Positions 24,629 to 34,262 are shown, counted from the stretch's first letter. The stretch: 64,000 nt of DNA from Paraescarpia echinospica (GCA_020002185.1 JAHLWY010000221.1:19820-83819), one strand, 5' to 3'. A program made the numbers and translations. The notes: generated from the letters alone by a model not told the origin.

Positions 24629-24929
24629 CCGGTGCGGTGGTGGAGGTGGGGACGAGCGGTTTAGATTACGCCCGGCGCGCTGGAGATCAGGAGGGCAAAT
24701 GAGTGGCCTGGTTTTCACGACTCACTGGCAAATGGTGGTGTCGTATGTCAGGCTGTAGGAGTTTTATGTGCATTGTTTGACGGAAGGCCGGATAAATGTT
24801 TTTCGTGTCGCATAGGCCCCCGATGTGGCTATTGCCTGTCAGTGCTGGCCGCGGTACGGCTGATTTTTTGGTAACAGCCGATGCACGTGCATTAGCGGTG
24901 CAAAATCGTTATAGCGGCTGGAGGCTGGC

Positions 24930-25200
24930 GCTGTCAGGATGCGCGTGCATTGGAGTTATCGTTATAGCAGCTGGGGACCAAATGTGTAGGTGGAAATATA
25001 GGCATTATTCGTGTGGAGGCCGGAGCAGCCAGGAGACGCGTGCATTGGAGTTATCGTTATAGCAGCTGGGGACCAAATGTGTAGGTGGAAATATAGGCAT
25101 TATTCGTGTGGAGGCCGGAGCTGCCAGGAGACGCGTGCATTGGAGTTATCGTTATAGCAGCTGGGGACCAGGTGGAAATTATTCGTGTGTGAGTTGGAAT
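24930..25200. repeat. 95-bp tandem repeat in the left arm
   Basis: TGGAGTTATCGTTATAGCAG begins at 24951, 25046 and 25141, followed by CTGGGGACCAAATGTGTAGG. That is about 2.6 units of 95 bp. Diverged relatives occupy 49870-50480 in copy 2. Confidence 0.88.
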
Positions 25201-25295
25201 GCTGGTGGCGTGCGAAAGGAAACACAGAAACAACAATAAACGGTGAGAAATAAATTTTATTGGTATACAGAATTTGTTATGAAGACGGAAAGGGG

Positions 25296-26672
25296 TCATG
25301 GGGGTACCCCAAAGCCGTTGCGGCCGGGGGGCTGTGGAGGAAAGCCTAAATGAACGGAAAGATGTGCTGGGATGGGTGGCGCAAATGACGGGAGGAGAAT
25401 TTGAGGGCGTGGAAAGATATCAGCAAAGGAGAATGGCTGTGTGAAAGTGTCTTCTGGTAGGGGGTTGTCTGCATTTAGAAATTGTAAATCGGGGGTGCCA
25501 CTGTAGCCGTCGTCGAAATTTTCTTCTGGTTCTTCGTCACTGTCGTATTGTTGTTCTTGTTGTTGTTGTTCTTGTTGTCGTTGCGGCTCGACGGCTAAGA
25601 GGGGCTGGTGGTGGCATCGTGACGAGGTGAAGCTGATTGTGTGAAGGGCAGGTCCGACGAAGTGCACTATAGTCCCCCGTCCGATATCGCAGCGTCGATG
25701 CGTTAGGCTAGGGTCGATCACGTAGATGTGTCTGCTGGGGGAAGGAGGAAAAGTTCAATTAGCGTCGGGGTAGCGACTACTGGCGCGTGGGGGTCGCCCT
25801 GCCGGGTGGCCATTCCGAGGAGTGTGGTTGTGCCCTCCCATAAGGAGCCGATTGACAAGTTCGGGCGCCACGATCAATAGGCGATATCTGTGGAGAAGGA
25901 AAAAGTGTTAAGGGGTGTGATGTGGTCGGCGACGTCCAAGGTACAATGTGGCCCCAGGCCTATCGGCGCGCGGCCTTCTATCGATCATAATTAGATCGCC
26001 TGGGCTCAAATTTATTCTAGATCTATCAATGAAGCCGTTTCGATGCGAGGGCCTCGCAAGGGTTTGCCCGCGTCCTATATGTAGTGTATCGAAGCCGGCG
26101 ATGTTTCGTCTGCAAGTATGAAAAAAGTATTAAAGTAGCGGCGCGTCTCTTTTTAGGTGGGGGGCCCTGTAAAAAAGCATTAAGTCTGTAGCGGGGCGTT
26201 TGTAAATAGTGGGGCGCCCGGAAAAGCAGCTATAGGCTTTATCGAAAGTAGGCGTCCGCAAATAAAGGTAAATGAAAAAATGCGCTATTTAGTTAGTATC
26301 GTTAAACGTGCCTTTCGCCGGGGCGTGGTAGACGCATCGCAAATAAAGGTAAATTAAAAAAAGCGCTATTTAGTTAGTATCGTTAAACGTACCTTTCGCC
26401 GGGGCGTGGTAGACGCATAGAAGGGGGCGGCGGAACAGCACTATTCCCGGCGGCTTGGGGAGCCGTATTCACGGCGACTTGGGGAATCCCAATTCCGGCG
26501 TTTTGGGGAGGCAGCTCGCTTTAAAAAAATAGTTATTTAGTTAGTGAACGTTATAAAAGAAAGCAGTAATGTGAGTGAGGAAAGTCAGTGTTAGTTGAGT
26601 TAGCAAAACGTACCTGGTTTGTGCTTGTTGAGAATTGGCCGCATAATTGCCAACTTGATCGGTCGGCTCCAT
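25296..26672 (-). CDS. Left-arm spliced gene with alternative 3' exons, copy 1
   Basis: Gene of unknown function built from small exons whose splice sites are conserved in copy 2. Exon 1 runs 26672-26614 (start MEPTDQVGNYAANSQQ) and ends AG|GTACGT. Exon 2, 26518-26393, is proline/alanine-rich (PPQNAGIGIPQVAVNTAPQA) and ends AG|GTACG in phase 2. Three downstream acceptors accept that phase: 26109 (RNIAGFDTLHIGRGQT, to a stop at 25908), 25887 (YRLLIVAPELVNRLL, to a stop at 25755) and 25731 (HIYVIDPSLTHRRCDIGRGT, to a stop at 25296). The last product ends in an acidic, Gln-rich, then proline-rich tail. Exons 3 and 4 share an IGRGxT element. Polyadenylation signal AATAAA lies near 25262 on the minus strand. 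Splicing is inferred from sequence, and the function is unknown. Confidence 0.6.
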
Positions 26673-26768
26673 AGTGAAAAAATGAATTGCGCAGTTGTTG
26701 CGCCGCTGTTTTGCGCGCGGTAACGTTTTGCGGCCTAGACACGTACGCCATAGCCTTACATAAGGGGC

Positions 26769-26790
26769 TGACGTCACTGTTTATATAAAG
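26769..26790. promoter_or_regulatory. CRE plus TATA, candidate bidirectional promoter, copy 1
   Basis: TGACGTCA (consensus cAMP-response/ATF site) at 26769-26776 is followed by TTATATAAAG at 26781-26790. The TATA is nearly palindromic, so it could serve the minus-strand left-arm gene (start 26672) or plus-strand transcription. Both sites are conserved in copy 2. A consensus donor GTAAGT at 26976 and an acceptor TTGCAG ending at 27126 would allow a 5' leader intron for the plus-strand genes. Confidence 0.55.
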
Positions 26791-27048
26791 CGCTTATGTA
26801 ACTGTTTGTAAGTCTTTAAAACGGCCGTTAAATGTGAAATGTGAGCAAACTAAGCGGCCTATAAGAGTCAGTGGGGGCTAGAGAATCTTATGGTAACTTT
26901 ATATTAGGAAATAAAAGTGGCGTTCTGTTAGTGCACTAGTCTGACCGAGAGATTGTTATCAGTTTTAGTAACCTTGTAAGTGTCGGCTGAATCGCGGCTC
27001 GCGTGCTCTCGCTCACGGGAGCCGCGTGCGGGCCGCGTGCAAAGCGCT

Positions 27049-27054
27049 TATATA
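27049..27054 (+). promoter_or_regulatory. TATA box upstream of RPA-like gene, copy 1
   Basis: TATATA in the context GCGCTTATATAGGAC lies 89 bp upstream of the ATG. The same context is found at 52150-52155 in copy 2. Confidence 0.55.
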
Positions 27055-27142
27055 GGACGGGGCGGAGAACGTCTAAGTATCGTCGCTGTCGTGTTGCTAC
27101 CGTTGCAGTAACTTTGTGTGTTGCAGAGCGTTGTTGTTGATC

Positions 27143-27799
27143 ATGTCGCCGCCTGTCGCGCACGGAGAGATGCCGCCAAAGAGGGGGAGCAAGCTGAGGG
27201 ATGTGCCAACGGTGGCGGCTGGTGGCAAAACGAAGCCGGCGTCGGAGGCCAGCGCGAAGGGCCTTCCGACGGCCGACGTGGCGCCTACTTTCGAGGCCGT
27301 GGTGAGTGCGTCCGAGGTATCGTTGAAAGAGTTCGTGCTGGCGTGCGATGGCACGTATAAGATTGTTACGCCCGTAACAATCGTTAGCGTGGCTTGGAAA
27401 AGCAAATGCACGTACATCGGCTGTGGCGTTTGGAAGCGCAAAGTGAGAGGCCTAGAAAGCGGTGGCCGGGTGTGCGCCGTACACGGTGTACAGGCAAATG
27501 CGAAGACGTATTTTTCGGTGCGCGTTTTGGTGGAAGACGAAAAGGACGCCGTCACGGAGGCCGGTATTTGGGTCACCCTGTTCGACGAAGCTATTTCGGC
27601 GATAGGCGATTACAATGCCGACCATGTGTCCGGCCTGTTGCCCGACCAGTTGCGCAGTAGCTTTGTGGCGAGCCTGGTTGGCACAGTCTTGGAGCTGACC
27701 GTGCACAAGGTCGTGTGGGGTGGCATACTGGACATGTATACGGTCCGTGAGGCGCGGGTCGTGCAGAAGAAGGGGAGCGAGGCCGGCGTGTACGCTTGA
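27143..27799 (+). CDS. RPA70-like single-strand DNA-binding protein, copy 1
   Basis: A 218-aa protein. I chose the ATG at 27143 (MSPPVAHG) because it is the first start conserved in both copies. Residues 1-55 are a Lys/Ala/Pro-rich linker. From about 60 on, the protein resembles the C-terminal DNA-binding OB domain of RPA70. A zinc ribbon has C-x4-C (CTYIGC) then C-x2-H (CAVH), close to the C-x4-C...C-x2-C of RPA. It is followed by YFSVRVLVEDEKDA, GIWVTLFDEAISAIG and a C-terminal strand-rich part (LELTVHKVVWGG). Expected role: coating single strands during strand-displacement replication by the PolB encoded downstream. It is intact in both copies. A donor GTGAGT at 27302 inside the frame allows its first 53 codons to be spliced to the next gene. 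Similarity was judged by eye. Confidence 0.72.
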   Translation: MSPPVAHGEMPPKRGSKLRDVPTVAAGGKTKPASEASAKGLPTADVAPTFEAVVSASEVSLKEFVLACDGTYKIVTPVTIVSVAWKSKCTYIGCGVWKRKVRGLESGGRVCAVHGVQANAKTYFSVRVLVEDEKDAVTEAGIWVTLFDEAISAIGDYNADHVSGLLPDQLRSSFVASLVGTVLELTVHKVVWGGILDMYTVREARVVQKKGSEAGVYA

Positions 27800-27863
27800 A
27801 TGACTAACGTTTGGCTAGTGTTCTGTAGACCGTTGTAATTGCTGCTTTGGTTATCTTCTGTAG

Positions 27864-28918
27864 GACGCTGTAATCGCTGCTGCGTTGCGCGGGCTTATTG
27901 ACGCTGCTGACGAGTGCGCACCCCCTGCCGAGAAGTGCGCTAAGAAGGAAACGGCGACGCCACGCCTCGCCGCCCCTCCACCACTGGCGAGAGAAGAAGA
28001 AGGGATATCGTACTGGCCTGAGGCGGAAGACGCGCAGCCCATGCCGCCGCTCGACCTGGTGAGCGACGCCGGGACGCCCACGTACGTTGCATTAACCCCG
28101 GTGGTGGTGGTGGTGGCGCCAGACGAAGCAGCAGCTGTGCCATTAACCCCGGCGGCGACAGCGGACGCCGCAGCAGCCGTGTCATCGTCGCCACTGCCTC
28201 TGGCCGTGCTGTCAGTTTCGTCGGAAGACTTCATACCGTGGGCCCGCAACAAACGCCCTGTGATCGTGGGCACGCTTCAGGCCGATTCGGAGTGGAGCGT
28301 TCTGCACTCGTACGCCGGTCGTCAGCGATGCATGATGGCCACGTTTGCCGAACTAATCGGCGAGCGTGTGATGGACACCGCGCGCCAAGAATGTGGTGAG
28401 TGCCCCCCTGAAGAGGGGTGCCCGTTCGTTCACATGTGCGGCTACAGGGGAAGGAAGCCGAGCGGTATAACATTCTGTATGAAAACGTGGCGGCCCTGAA
28501 TGTGTGCTTTATTTCAGCATCGCTCGACAGCTTTCTACAGCAGTCGTTGTTGCTCCCCGCTATTCGTATACTCTCGGTACTGGAGGACCGTTGCGTGCGC
28601 GGCGATCGCGCATCGGAGGGCGCCCTCATGCGCCAAGTGGCCGACTGGCTCATGGGGACGGATTGGACGGCGCCGTTCGACCGTGCTCTGTTGGAGGTCG
28701 CCGTGCAGTATTACCTGTTGAAAAAGGGATGTCTCGACGTCTCACGTATTCTCCGCCGAACGCTTAACTTTTTTGCCTATGAACATTTAGTAATTGAACA
28801 TTCGCTATGGCATAAAGCCTTATTATTAGTAGGTACGCCGATGAACATTAGCAGGAAATTGAATAGTAAAGCCGATGAACTTAATCGGGCGGCCTATAGT
28901 CCGCTGTTGCGCCCCTAA
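27864..28918 (+). pseudogene. Zinc-finger-like unknown protein exon, frameshifted, copy 1
   Basis: The open frame starts directly behind an in-frame TAG that is the end of an acceptor-like TTCTGTAG at 27861-27863, and there is no nearby ATG. The reading phase fits the donor at 27302 of the RPA-like gene, so it is probably its alternative second exon. It encodes a Pro/Ala/Val-rich stretch, then EDFIPWARNKRPVIVGTL, then C-x2-C-x5-C-x3-H (CGECPPEEGCPFVH), then a helical tail (ASLDSFLQQSLLLPAI). Relative to copy 2 four bases are missing near 28463, so the tail moves into another frame (28418-28918). The extension after GCLDV is not matched in copy 2. Family and function unknown. Confidence 0.6.
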
Positions 28919-29628
28919 AGCGTTATTATTATTTACTCCGCTGTGGCATATGCGCCCGCCGAACACTTAGTAGCGATGAACATTTTGCTATAGGCCGTTT
29001 TTGGAGGCGCAAAGCCTTATTATTTACTCTGCTGTGGCATAAAGCCTCTTTACTGTTTACCGTGGCATAAAGCCTTACTGTGGTGGTGATGTAGTAGTAG
29101 TAGTAGTACGAGTCTGCTTAATAAAACGTATGAAAATCAATTCCCGCCTCCTGTTGTTGCCATCCAAAAAAAACACGCACGTCGCTGACATTCAATGCCT
29201 GTCCAACTGCTGCGCAAAAAAAAACACCCCGGGAGCCGCTGACAGCCGAAATTTCTACTACAAAACGTAAACAAAATCTTTGCCGCCGTATCCGGGTGCC
29301 ACTGACAGGCGAACCGGGAGCCAGCAGCTGACAGCCGAAATTTCTACTACAAAACGTAAACAAAAAAAACTTTGCCGCCGTAGCCGGGAGCCGCTGACAG
29401 CCGAAATTTCTACTACAAAACATAAACAAAAACTTTGCCGCTGACAGGCGAACTGCCAAACGTAAAACTAGCCCTCGACGCTGCCACGTGTCGGCCTCCA
29501 CAAAAACGTTGCTCCCCTGTCGCCCCCTCGGCGGTCCACGGACGACGGGGGCAGCAGTGCCGCCACCTGACGGATTGTCACATTACTGTACCAGGAGAAA
29601 ACCCCCTAGCGGGCGTTAGGGAGGCCCA
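28919..29628. other. 3' region and repeat-rich PolB upstream region, copy 1
   Basis: Duplicated fragments of TGTGGCATAAAGCCTTA and CCGATGAACATTAGCAGG type are followed by a polyadenylation signal AATAAA at 29120-29125. Then come three imperfect repeats containing CCGAAATTTCTACTACAAAA (about 29245, 29335 and 29401) spaced roughly 65-90 bp. No gene is supported. It may contain enhancer-like repeats for PolB. Confidence 0.55.
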
Positions 29629-29634
29629 TATAAG
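29629..29634 (+). promoter_or_regulatory. TATA box upstream of PolB, copy 1
   Basis: TATAAG within GGCCCATATAAGTGGCG lies 56 bp before the PolB ATG. Copy 2 has TATAAA in the same place. Confidence 0.55.
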
Positions 29635-29684
29635 TGGCGTCGACGCGCCTCGTCGTAGTTAATAGCGCGCCGCCTAGACCGACG

Positions 29685-32600
29685 ATGCACGTGTGTCCGA
29701 AATGCGATCGATCGTTCGTCCGTCTTTTTCATTTGTCGAAGCATCTAAAAACATGCGGCCGCGATTAATACGTATGCCCGAAATGCGATCGAGCGTTCGC
29801 GCTGCGCGCCCAAATGTTGCGGCATCTGCGAATTTGTGGCGTCGCCGCTGAGGTGTGTCCAAAATGCAATCGACCGTTCGATGGTCACGCCGATAGCCAT
29901 TTATGTCGCGATGACGACGTCGTCGACGACGACCTACAGAGCGTCGTGCGCGACTACTGGACGAGCATCCGTACGTCTGTGGCGCGCGGACCCGTTCAAT
30001 CTAGGTATAATTTCCATTTGTTCGGCCACGGGGATACGGCCGCGCACGAAGCCCAACTACGACTGATGTTCGAGGCGCAGACTCGGGCCTTTAAAATAAA
30101 CTTATCGTACGGGTTTATTCTGCGGCACAGGGAGACTGGCCGACTACGTTACTGCCATTCTTCGTGTAACTGTTGCGGCCGCTATCTCGCGTCGCCCGTC
30201 CTCGTTTCCGACGCCACGTCATTCGAACGCTTCCTCGACGCCACCCGACAGCCCGACGTTCTGCAGTACGTTATCGCGCAGCGCCCCGACTCGGGGTGGA
30301 TCGCCGAGTTGGTAACGAACGTTACGTACTTCCTCAACGCCATCATCCACCATCCTATCGGATGCGCCCGTCAGCAGTCCCTCCCCGCCTATCTGCGCCA
30401 CAACGCGGGGCTCGTCAGCCTAGTGAACGATCGCTGTGGGCGTCCGTACGCTGACAACCTGTGCCTCTTCCGCTGTCTGACGCTGCATCGGGGCGCCGAC
30501 TTTCGCGCTGACGATTTGACGGCGCACCGCCAGTCGGCTGCGGCGTCACGAGGCGACGTGCGAGGGCGGCGTTCGCCACGTCTTTCCCGGCGACGTCTAC
30601 CATCCGACGCCGTCCGTGTTTCAGCAGCTGGAGGACGAGGGCGTCTACGTGGACGAACGCCTGCGCTACTATCCGTACAGGGCGACGTACGATTTTGAGT
30701 GCTACTTTGACGATCACGATCTGCCGGCGGACAGCGCCAAATGCCGGTGGATCGCGCGACGCGAGCTACTCAGCTTGAGCGTCGCCTCGAACGTCCCCGG
30801 GCACGAGACGGCGCGCTGCTTCGTAACGTCCGGCGATTCGGGCGACCTCGCGAAGCGCCTGATCGACGCCCTGGAGGCCATGAACGAGGCGGCGTGCGCG
30901 GATCTGCGTCCGTCGTTCGACGCGACCTTCGAGGCGATCGACGCGCTCGACGCCGAATGGCGGGCGCACGCGACGGTGGCGGAGGCTGCGCGCGATAAGA
31001 GCCCGTACACGTTGCTCGGCGACCGTCTGTGGCAGCACCTGCGCCGTCTCCCCGTCCTCGGCTTCAATTCGGGAAGTACGACTTGAACGTCGTTAAGAAA
31101 TATCTGACGCCACTGTTCATGACCGACGAGGCGCAGAGCATCTCGTCGGCGTTCACGATCAAGCGTCAGAACAACTTCATGTGCCTGGCGACGGCGACGC
31201 TCAAGTTCCTGGACATCACCAACTACCTGGCCCCCGGCGTCAGCTACGCCCGGTTTCTGAAGGCCTACGGCTGCGAGGCGACGAAGGGGCACTTCCCCTA
31301 CGAGAACCTCGACGACCCGCGTAAACTGGCCGAGACCCGGCTGCCGACGCGGGAGGCCTTCTACAGCCGCCTGAAGCGCGAAGGCATCTCGGCCGCCGAA
31401 TACGAGTGTTGCGCGCGGGTATGGCGCGACGAGGGGATGACGACGTTGCGGGACTACCTCGTGTGGTATAACAATAGGGACGTGGCGCCGTTCCTGGAGG
31501 CCGTCGACAAGCAGTTCGCCTTCTATCGGCAGCGCCGCATCGACATGTTCAAGGACGCCATCAGCGTGCCGGGCCTGACGCTGCTGTGTCTGTTCAACGA
31601 TCTGCCATCGTCGCTCCACTTCACGCTCTTCAACGAGTCGAACAAGGACCTGCACCGGCTCCTACAGTCGCAGATCGTCGGCGGCCCTTCGATCATTTTC
31701 GCGCGCTATCACGAGGCCGGCTGCGTGACCGCCCTTCGGCGCGAGGAGTACGGCGAGTCGGCGCGCCCCTGCCGCTCTATTGTCGGCTTCGTCGCAAACG
31801 GCCTCTACCTATGGGCGATCACGCAGGAGATGCCGACGGGGTGGTACACGCGCCGGCGAGCGGACAACGCCTTTCGACCGCAGCGCGTACACCGCTACGG
31901 CCGCCTGGCCGTCGAGTGGCTGACGTGGGAGGCGGCGCGGACGGGGGCCCACATACGTCACCAGCTCAACGGGCGCGAGAAGCGCGTCGGCAAGTACCGG
32001 GTCGACGGCTGGTGCGGCGCGACGCGGACGGCGTACCAGTTCCAAGGGTGCTTCTTCCACGGCTGTCCGTTCACGGAGAGGGAGACGAACGCGGTGAACG
32101 GCAAGCCCATGAGCCAACTGTACGCCGAGACGGCCGCCGTCACGGCCTACCTTCGCCGCTTCGTCGCCGTCGTCGAGATGTGGGAGTGCCAGTGGCGCGC
32201 GACGAGACCGCCGCCGCCGCCGCCGCCGCGGAGCTGGACCGGCGACGGCGGCGCCGTGACGCGGCCAACGATCCTGAAGGCCGTGCTCGACGGCACGCTG
32301 TTCGGCCTCGTCGAGTGCGACATCGCCGTTCCGGCGGCGCTGCGCGACGCCTTCGCCGAGATGCAGCCGATCTTCAAGAACGCCTACATCGAGCGCGACG
32401 ATCTCAGCCCGTTCATGCGTCGCTACGCCGAAACGCACGACCTCCTCGTCCGGCCTCAGCGCACGCTCGTGGGGAGCTTCTTCGGCGTCAAGATTCTGCT
32501 CGCGACGCCGCTACTGCGGTGGTATCTGCGGCACGGCCTCGTCGTCGAGCGCGTGTACCAGATCGTCGAGTACGAGCCGATCGCGTGCTTTCGCCGATTC

Positions 32601-33500
32601 GGCGACACGGTCTCCGCCGCGCGACGCGCGGGCGACGACGACCCCGACAAGGCCATCATCGCCGACACGTTTAAACTGCTCGGCAACAGTTCCTACGGGA
32701 AAACGATCACGCGCGTCGACCTGCACCGCAACATCAAGTTCTGCACGGCCGCCGGCGCCTCGACGCTGATCAATAATCGTCGCTTCCGTCAGCTCGACGT
32801 CGTCGTCCCCGACGGCCTCTACGAGGTGGCGCTGAACAAGCGAACCGTCCGGTACGCGCTGCCCATCCAGATCGGCTACTTCGTCTATCAGTACGCCAAA
32901 CTGCGCATGCTGGAGTTTTATTACGACTTCATCGCCGCCTACATTCCGTGCCCCCTGTTCCAGTACTGCGCGATGGACACGGACTCGGCGTATTTGAGCC
33001 GACTCGACGAGCTCGTGGCGGCGGCCAAGCGCGAACACTACTTTCGACACCGCGGCGAGTGGTTCCCGTGGGAACACTGCGACGCGCACGCGGAGGCGTA
33101 CTTGCGGTGCCGGCTCGCCGGCCGAGCGTGGGACGCGCCCGACGAGTGTTGCGCGCGTCGGCGCCGGTACGACAAGCGAACGCCGGGCCTCTTCAAAGAG
33201 GAATGGTCCGGCCGCGGAATCGTCGCGCTCTGCAGCAAGACGTACTACTGTTTCGGCGGGGACGACGGCGGCGACAAGTACAGTACGAAGGGGCTGAGCA
33301 AGCGTCAGAACGACGTCGACAAGGACGCCTTCCTCGACGTGCTGCGCCGCCAACGGAGCGGCGGCGGCCGGAACCGCGGCTTCCAAGTGAAGGAGTCGTC
33401 CGTGCTGACGTACGTTCAGGAGCGCGCGGCGTTGAGCTACTTCTACGCCAAACGGCGCGTGCTCGACGACGGCGTCACCACGGCGCCGATACTCGTATAA
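29685..33500 (+). pseudogene. POLB: Protein-primed DNA polymerase B, multiply broken, copy 1
   Basis: Family B, protein-primed polymerase/exonuclease of Polintons, with the same domain order as copy 2. Lesions: a TAA shortly after the first zinc finger (about 29766); a 287-bp deletion near 30523 compared with copy 2, with a GGC microhomology at the junction; and a one-base loss near 31074 that shifts frame just after exonuclease motif II starts. The last 823 codons (31029-33500) are open and hold the palm. There motif A reads FVANGLYLWA: the metal-binding Asp seen in copy 2 (FDANGLYLWA) is Val. Motif B (KLLGNSSYGK) and motif C (MDTDSAYL) are kept. It has an extra cysteine cluster (CPKCNRPFDGHADSHLC, about 29859) not present in copy 2. 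It cannot make an active enzyme. Confidence 0.95.
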
Positions 33501-33811
33501 CGAGGGACCTCCCTCCCTCCCTCCCTCCCTCCCTCCCTACCCCTAGGGGTAGGGACCTACCTAGGGGTAGGGACCCTACCTAGGGGACAATGTATGTATG
33601 TATGTATGTATGCGTGCGAATAAAAATGCGAACACTCTGTACAGTTTTCATCGTTTTATTCGGTAATAGCAAGCTATAACGCAATAATACAACCTCACTA
33701 CTTCGGTCTTGCCTGCCTAGCGCGGCGAGGAGCCCGCGACCGGCGAGTCCGACAAAGTCGGTTCGGATTCTCGGTCGTCTAATAATAACAACAAGCGATA
33801 ATAGGCAGCGT
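33501..33811. other. Convergent 3' ends and simple repeats, copy 1
   Basis: CTCC and ATGT tandem runs surround CCTAGGGGTAGGG repeats. A plus-strand AATAAA lies at 33619-33624 for the PolB transcript and a minus-strand AATAAA at 33655-33660 for the virion-gene transcript. The two transcripts would end within a few tens of bases of each other. Confidence 0.65.
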
Positions 33812-34261
33812 TCAATGAGGCTTTAGCCAGTCGAATACGAGACAGTCGTTGGCCACCCTATCGGGGCCGAACAGACAATGGAAGCCGCTTAGCGGCATTC
33901 CGCGGCACCGTAAGAGCAGGTAGGTGACGCAATATTGTCCGCACACGTTAGATACGCCGCTCTGCAGTCGCTTGTCGTTGTGCGTCCACGAGTCGCAGTT
34001 GCGGTTCAGGAAGTCGCGGAAGTCGGCGTGGAGCGGCGGACGGCCGTACGAATCGAAGTTCTCGCCTCGCCGGTCGGCACCCACGTAGACGGCCACCCAG
34101 TGCTCTCCCGGTTCGTCGCCGTCGTCGGTGTTGCACACGAACACCGTCGGGTAGGCGGTGAGCCGCCGCCCCGGCAGCTCGTCTTTGGGCACGACGCCGA
34201 CGACGATGTTTTTAGTGTACGCGTCGATCGCCAGGCGACGCATCAGCTGAAACGTGTCCAT
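33812..34261 (-). CDS. PRO: Adenain-type cysteine protease, copy 1
   Basis: A 149-aa protein, intact. Catalytic residues in the adenovirus-protease order are His54 (GEHWVAVYV), Asp70 (NFDSYGRPP) and Cys107 (SNVCGQYCVTYLL). Gln100 lies seven residues before the Cys, the oxyanion-hole spacing of this family. It would cleave capsid and core precursors during virion maturation. The ATG follows the stop of the major capsid gene by one base, so both are likely on one transcript. Length is at the short end for the family. Confidence 0.93.
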   Translation of the reverse strand: MDTFQLMRRLAIDAYTKNIVVGVVPKDELPGRRLTAYPTVFVCNTDDGDEPGEHWVAVYVGADRRGENFDSYGRPPLHADFRDFLNRNCDSWTHNDKRLQSGVSNVCGQYCVTYLLLRCRGMPLSGFHCLFGPDRVANDCLVFDWLKPH

Positions 34262-34262
34262 C

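Noticed and set aside
31586..32674. Arg-rich 362-codon plus frame inside PolB
   Set aside because: A +1 shadow of the polymerase, with typical Arg/Pro-rich composition from GC-rich codons.
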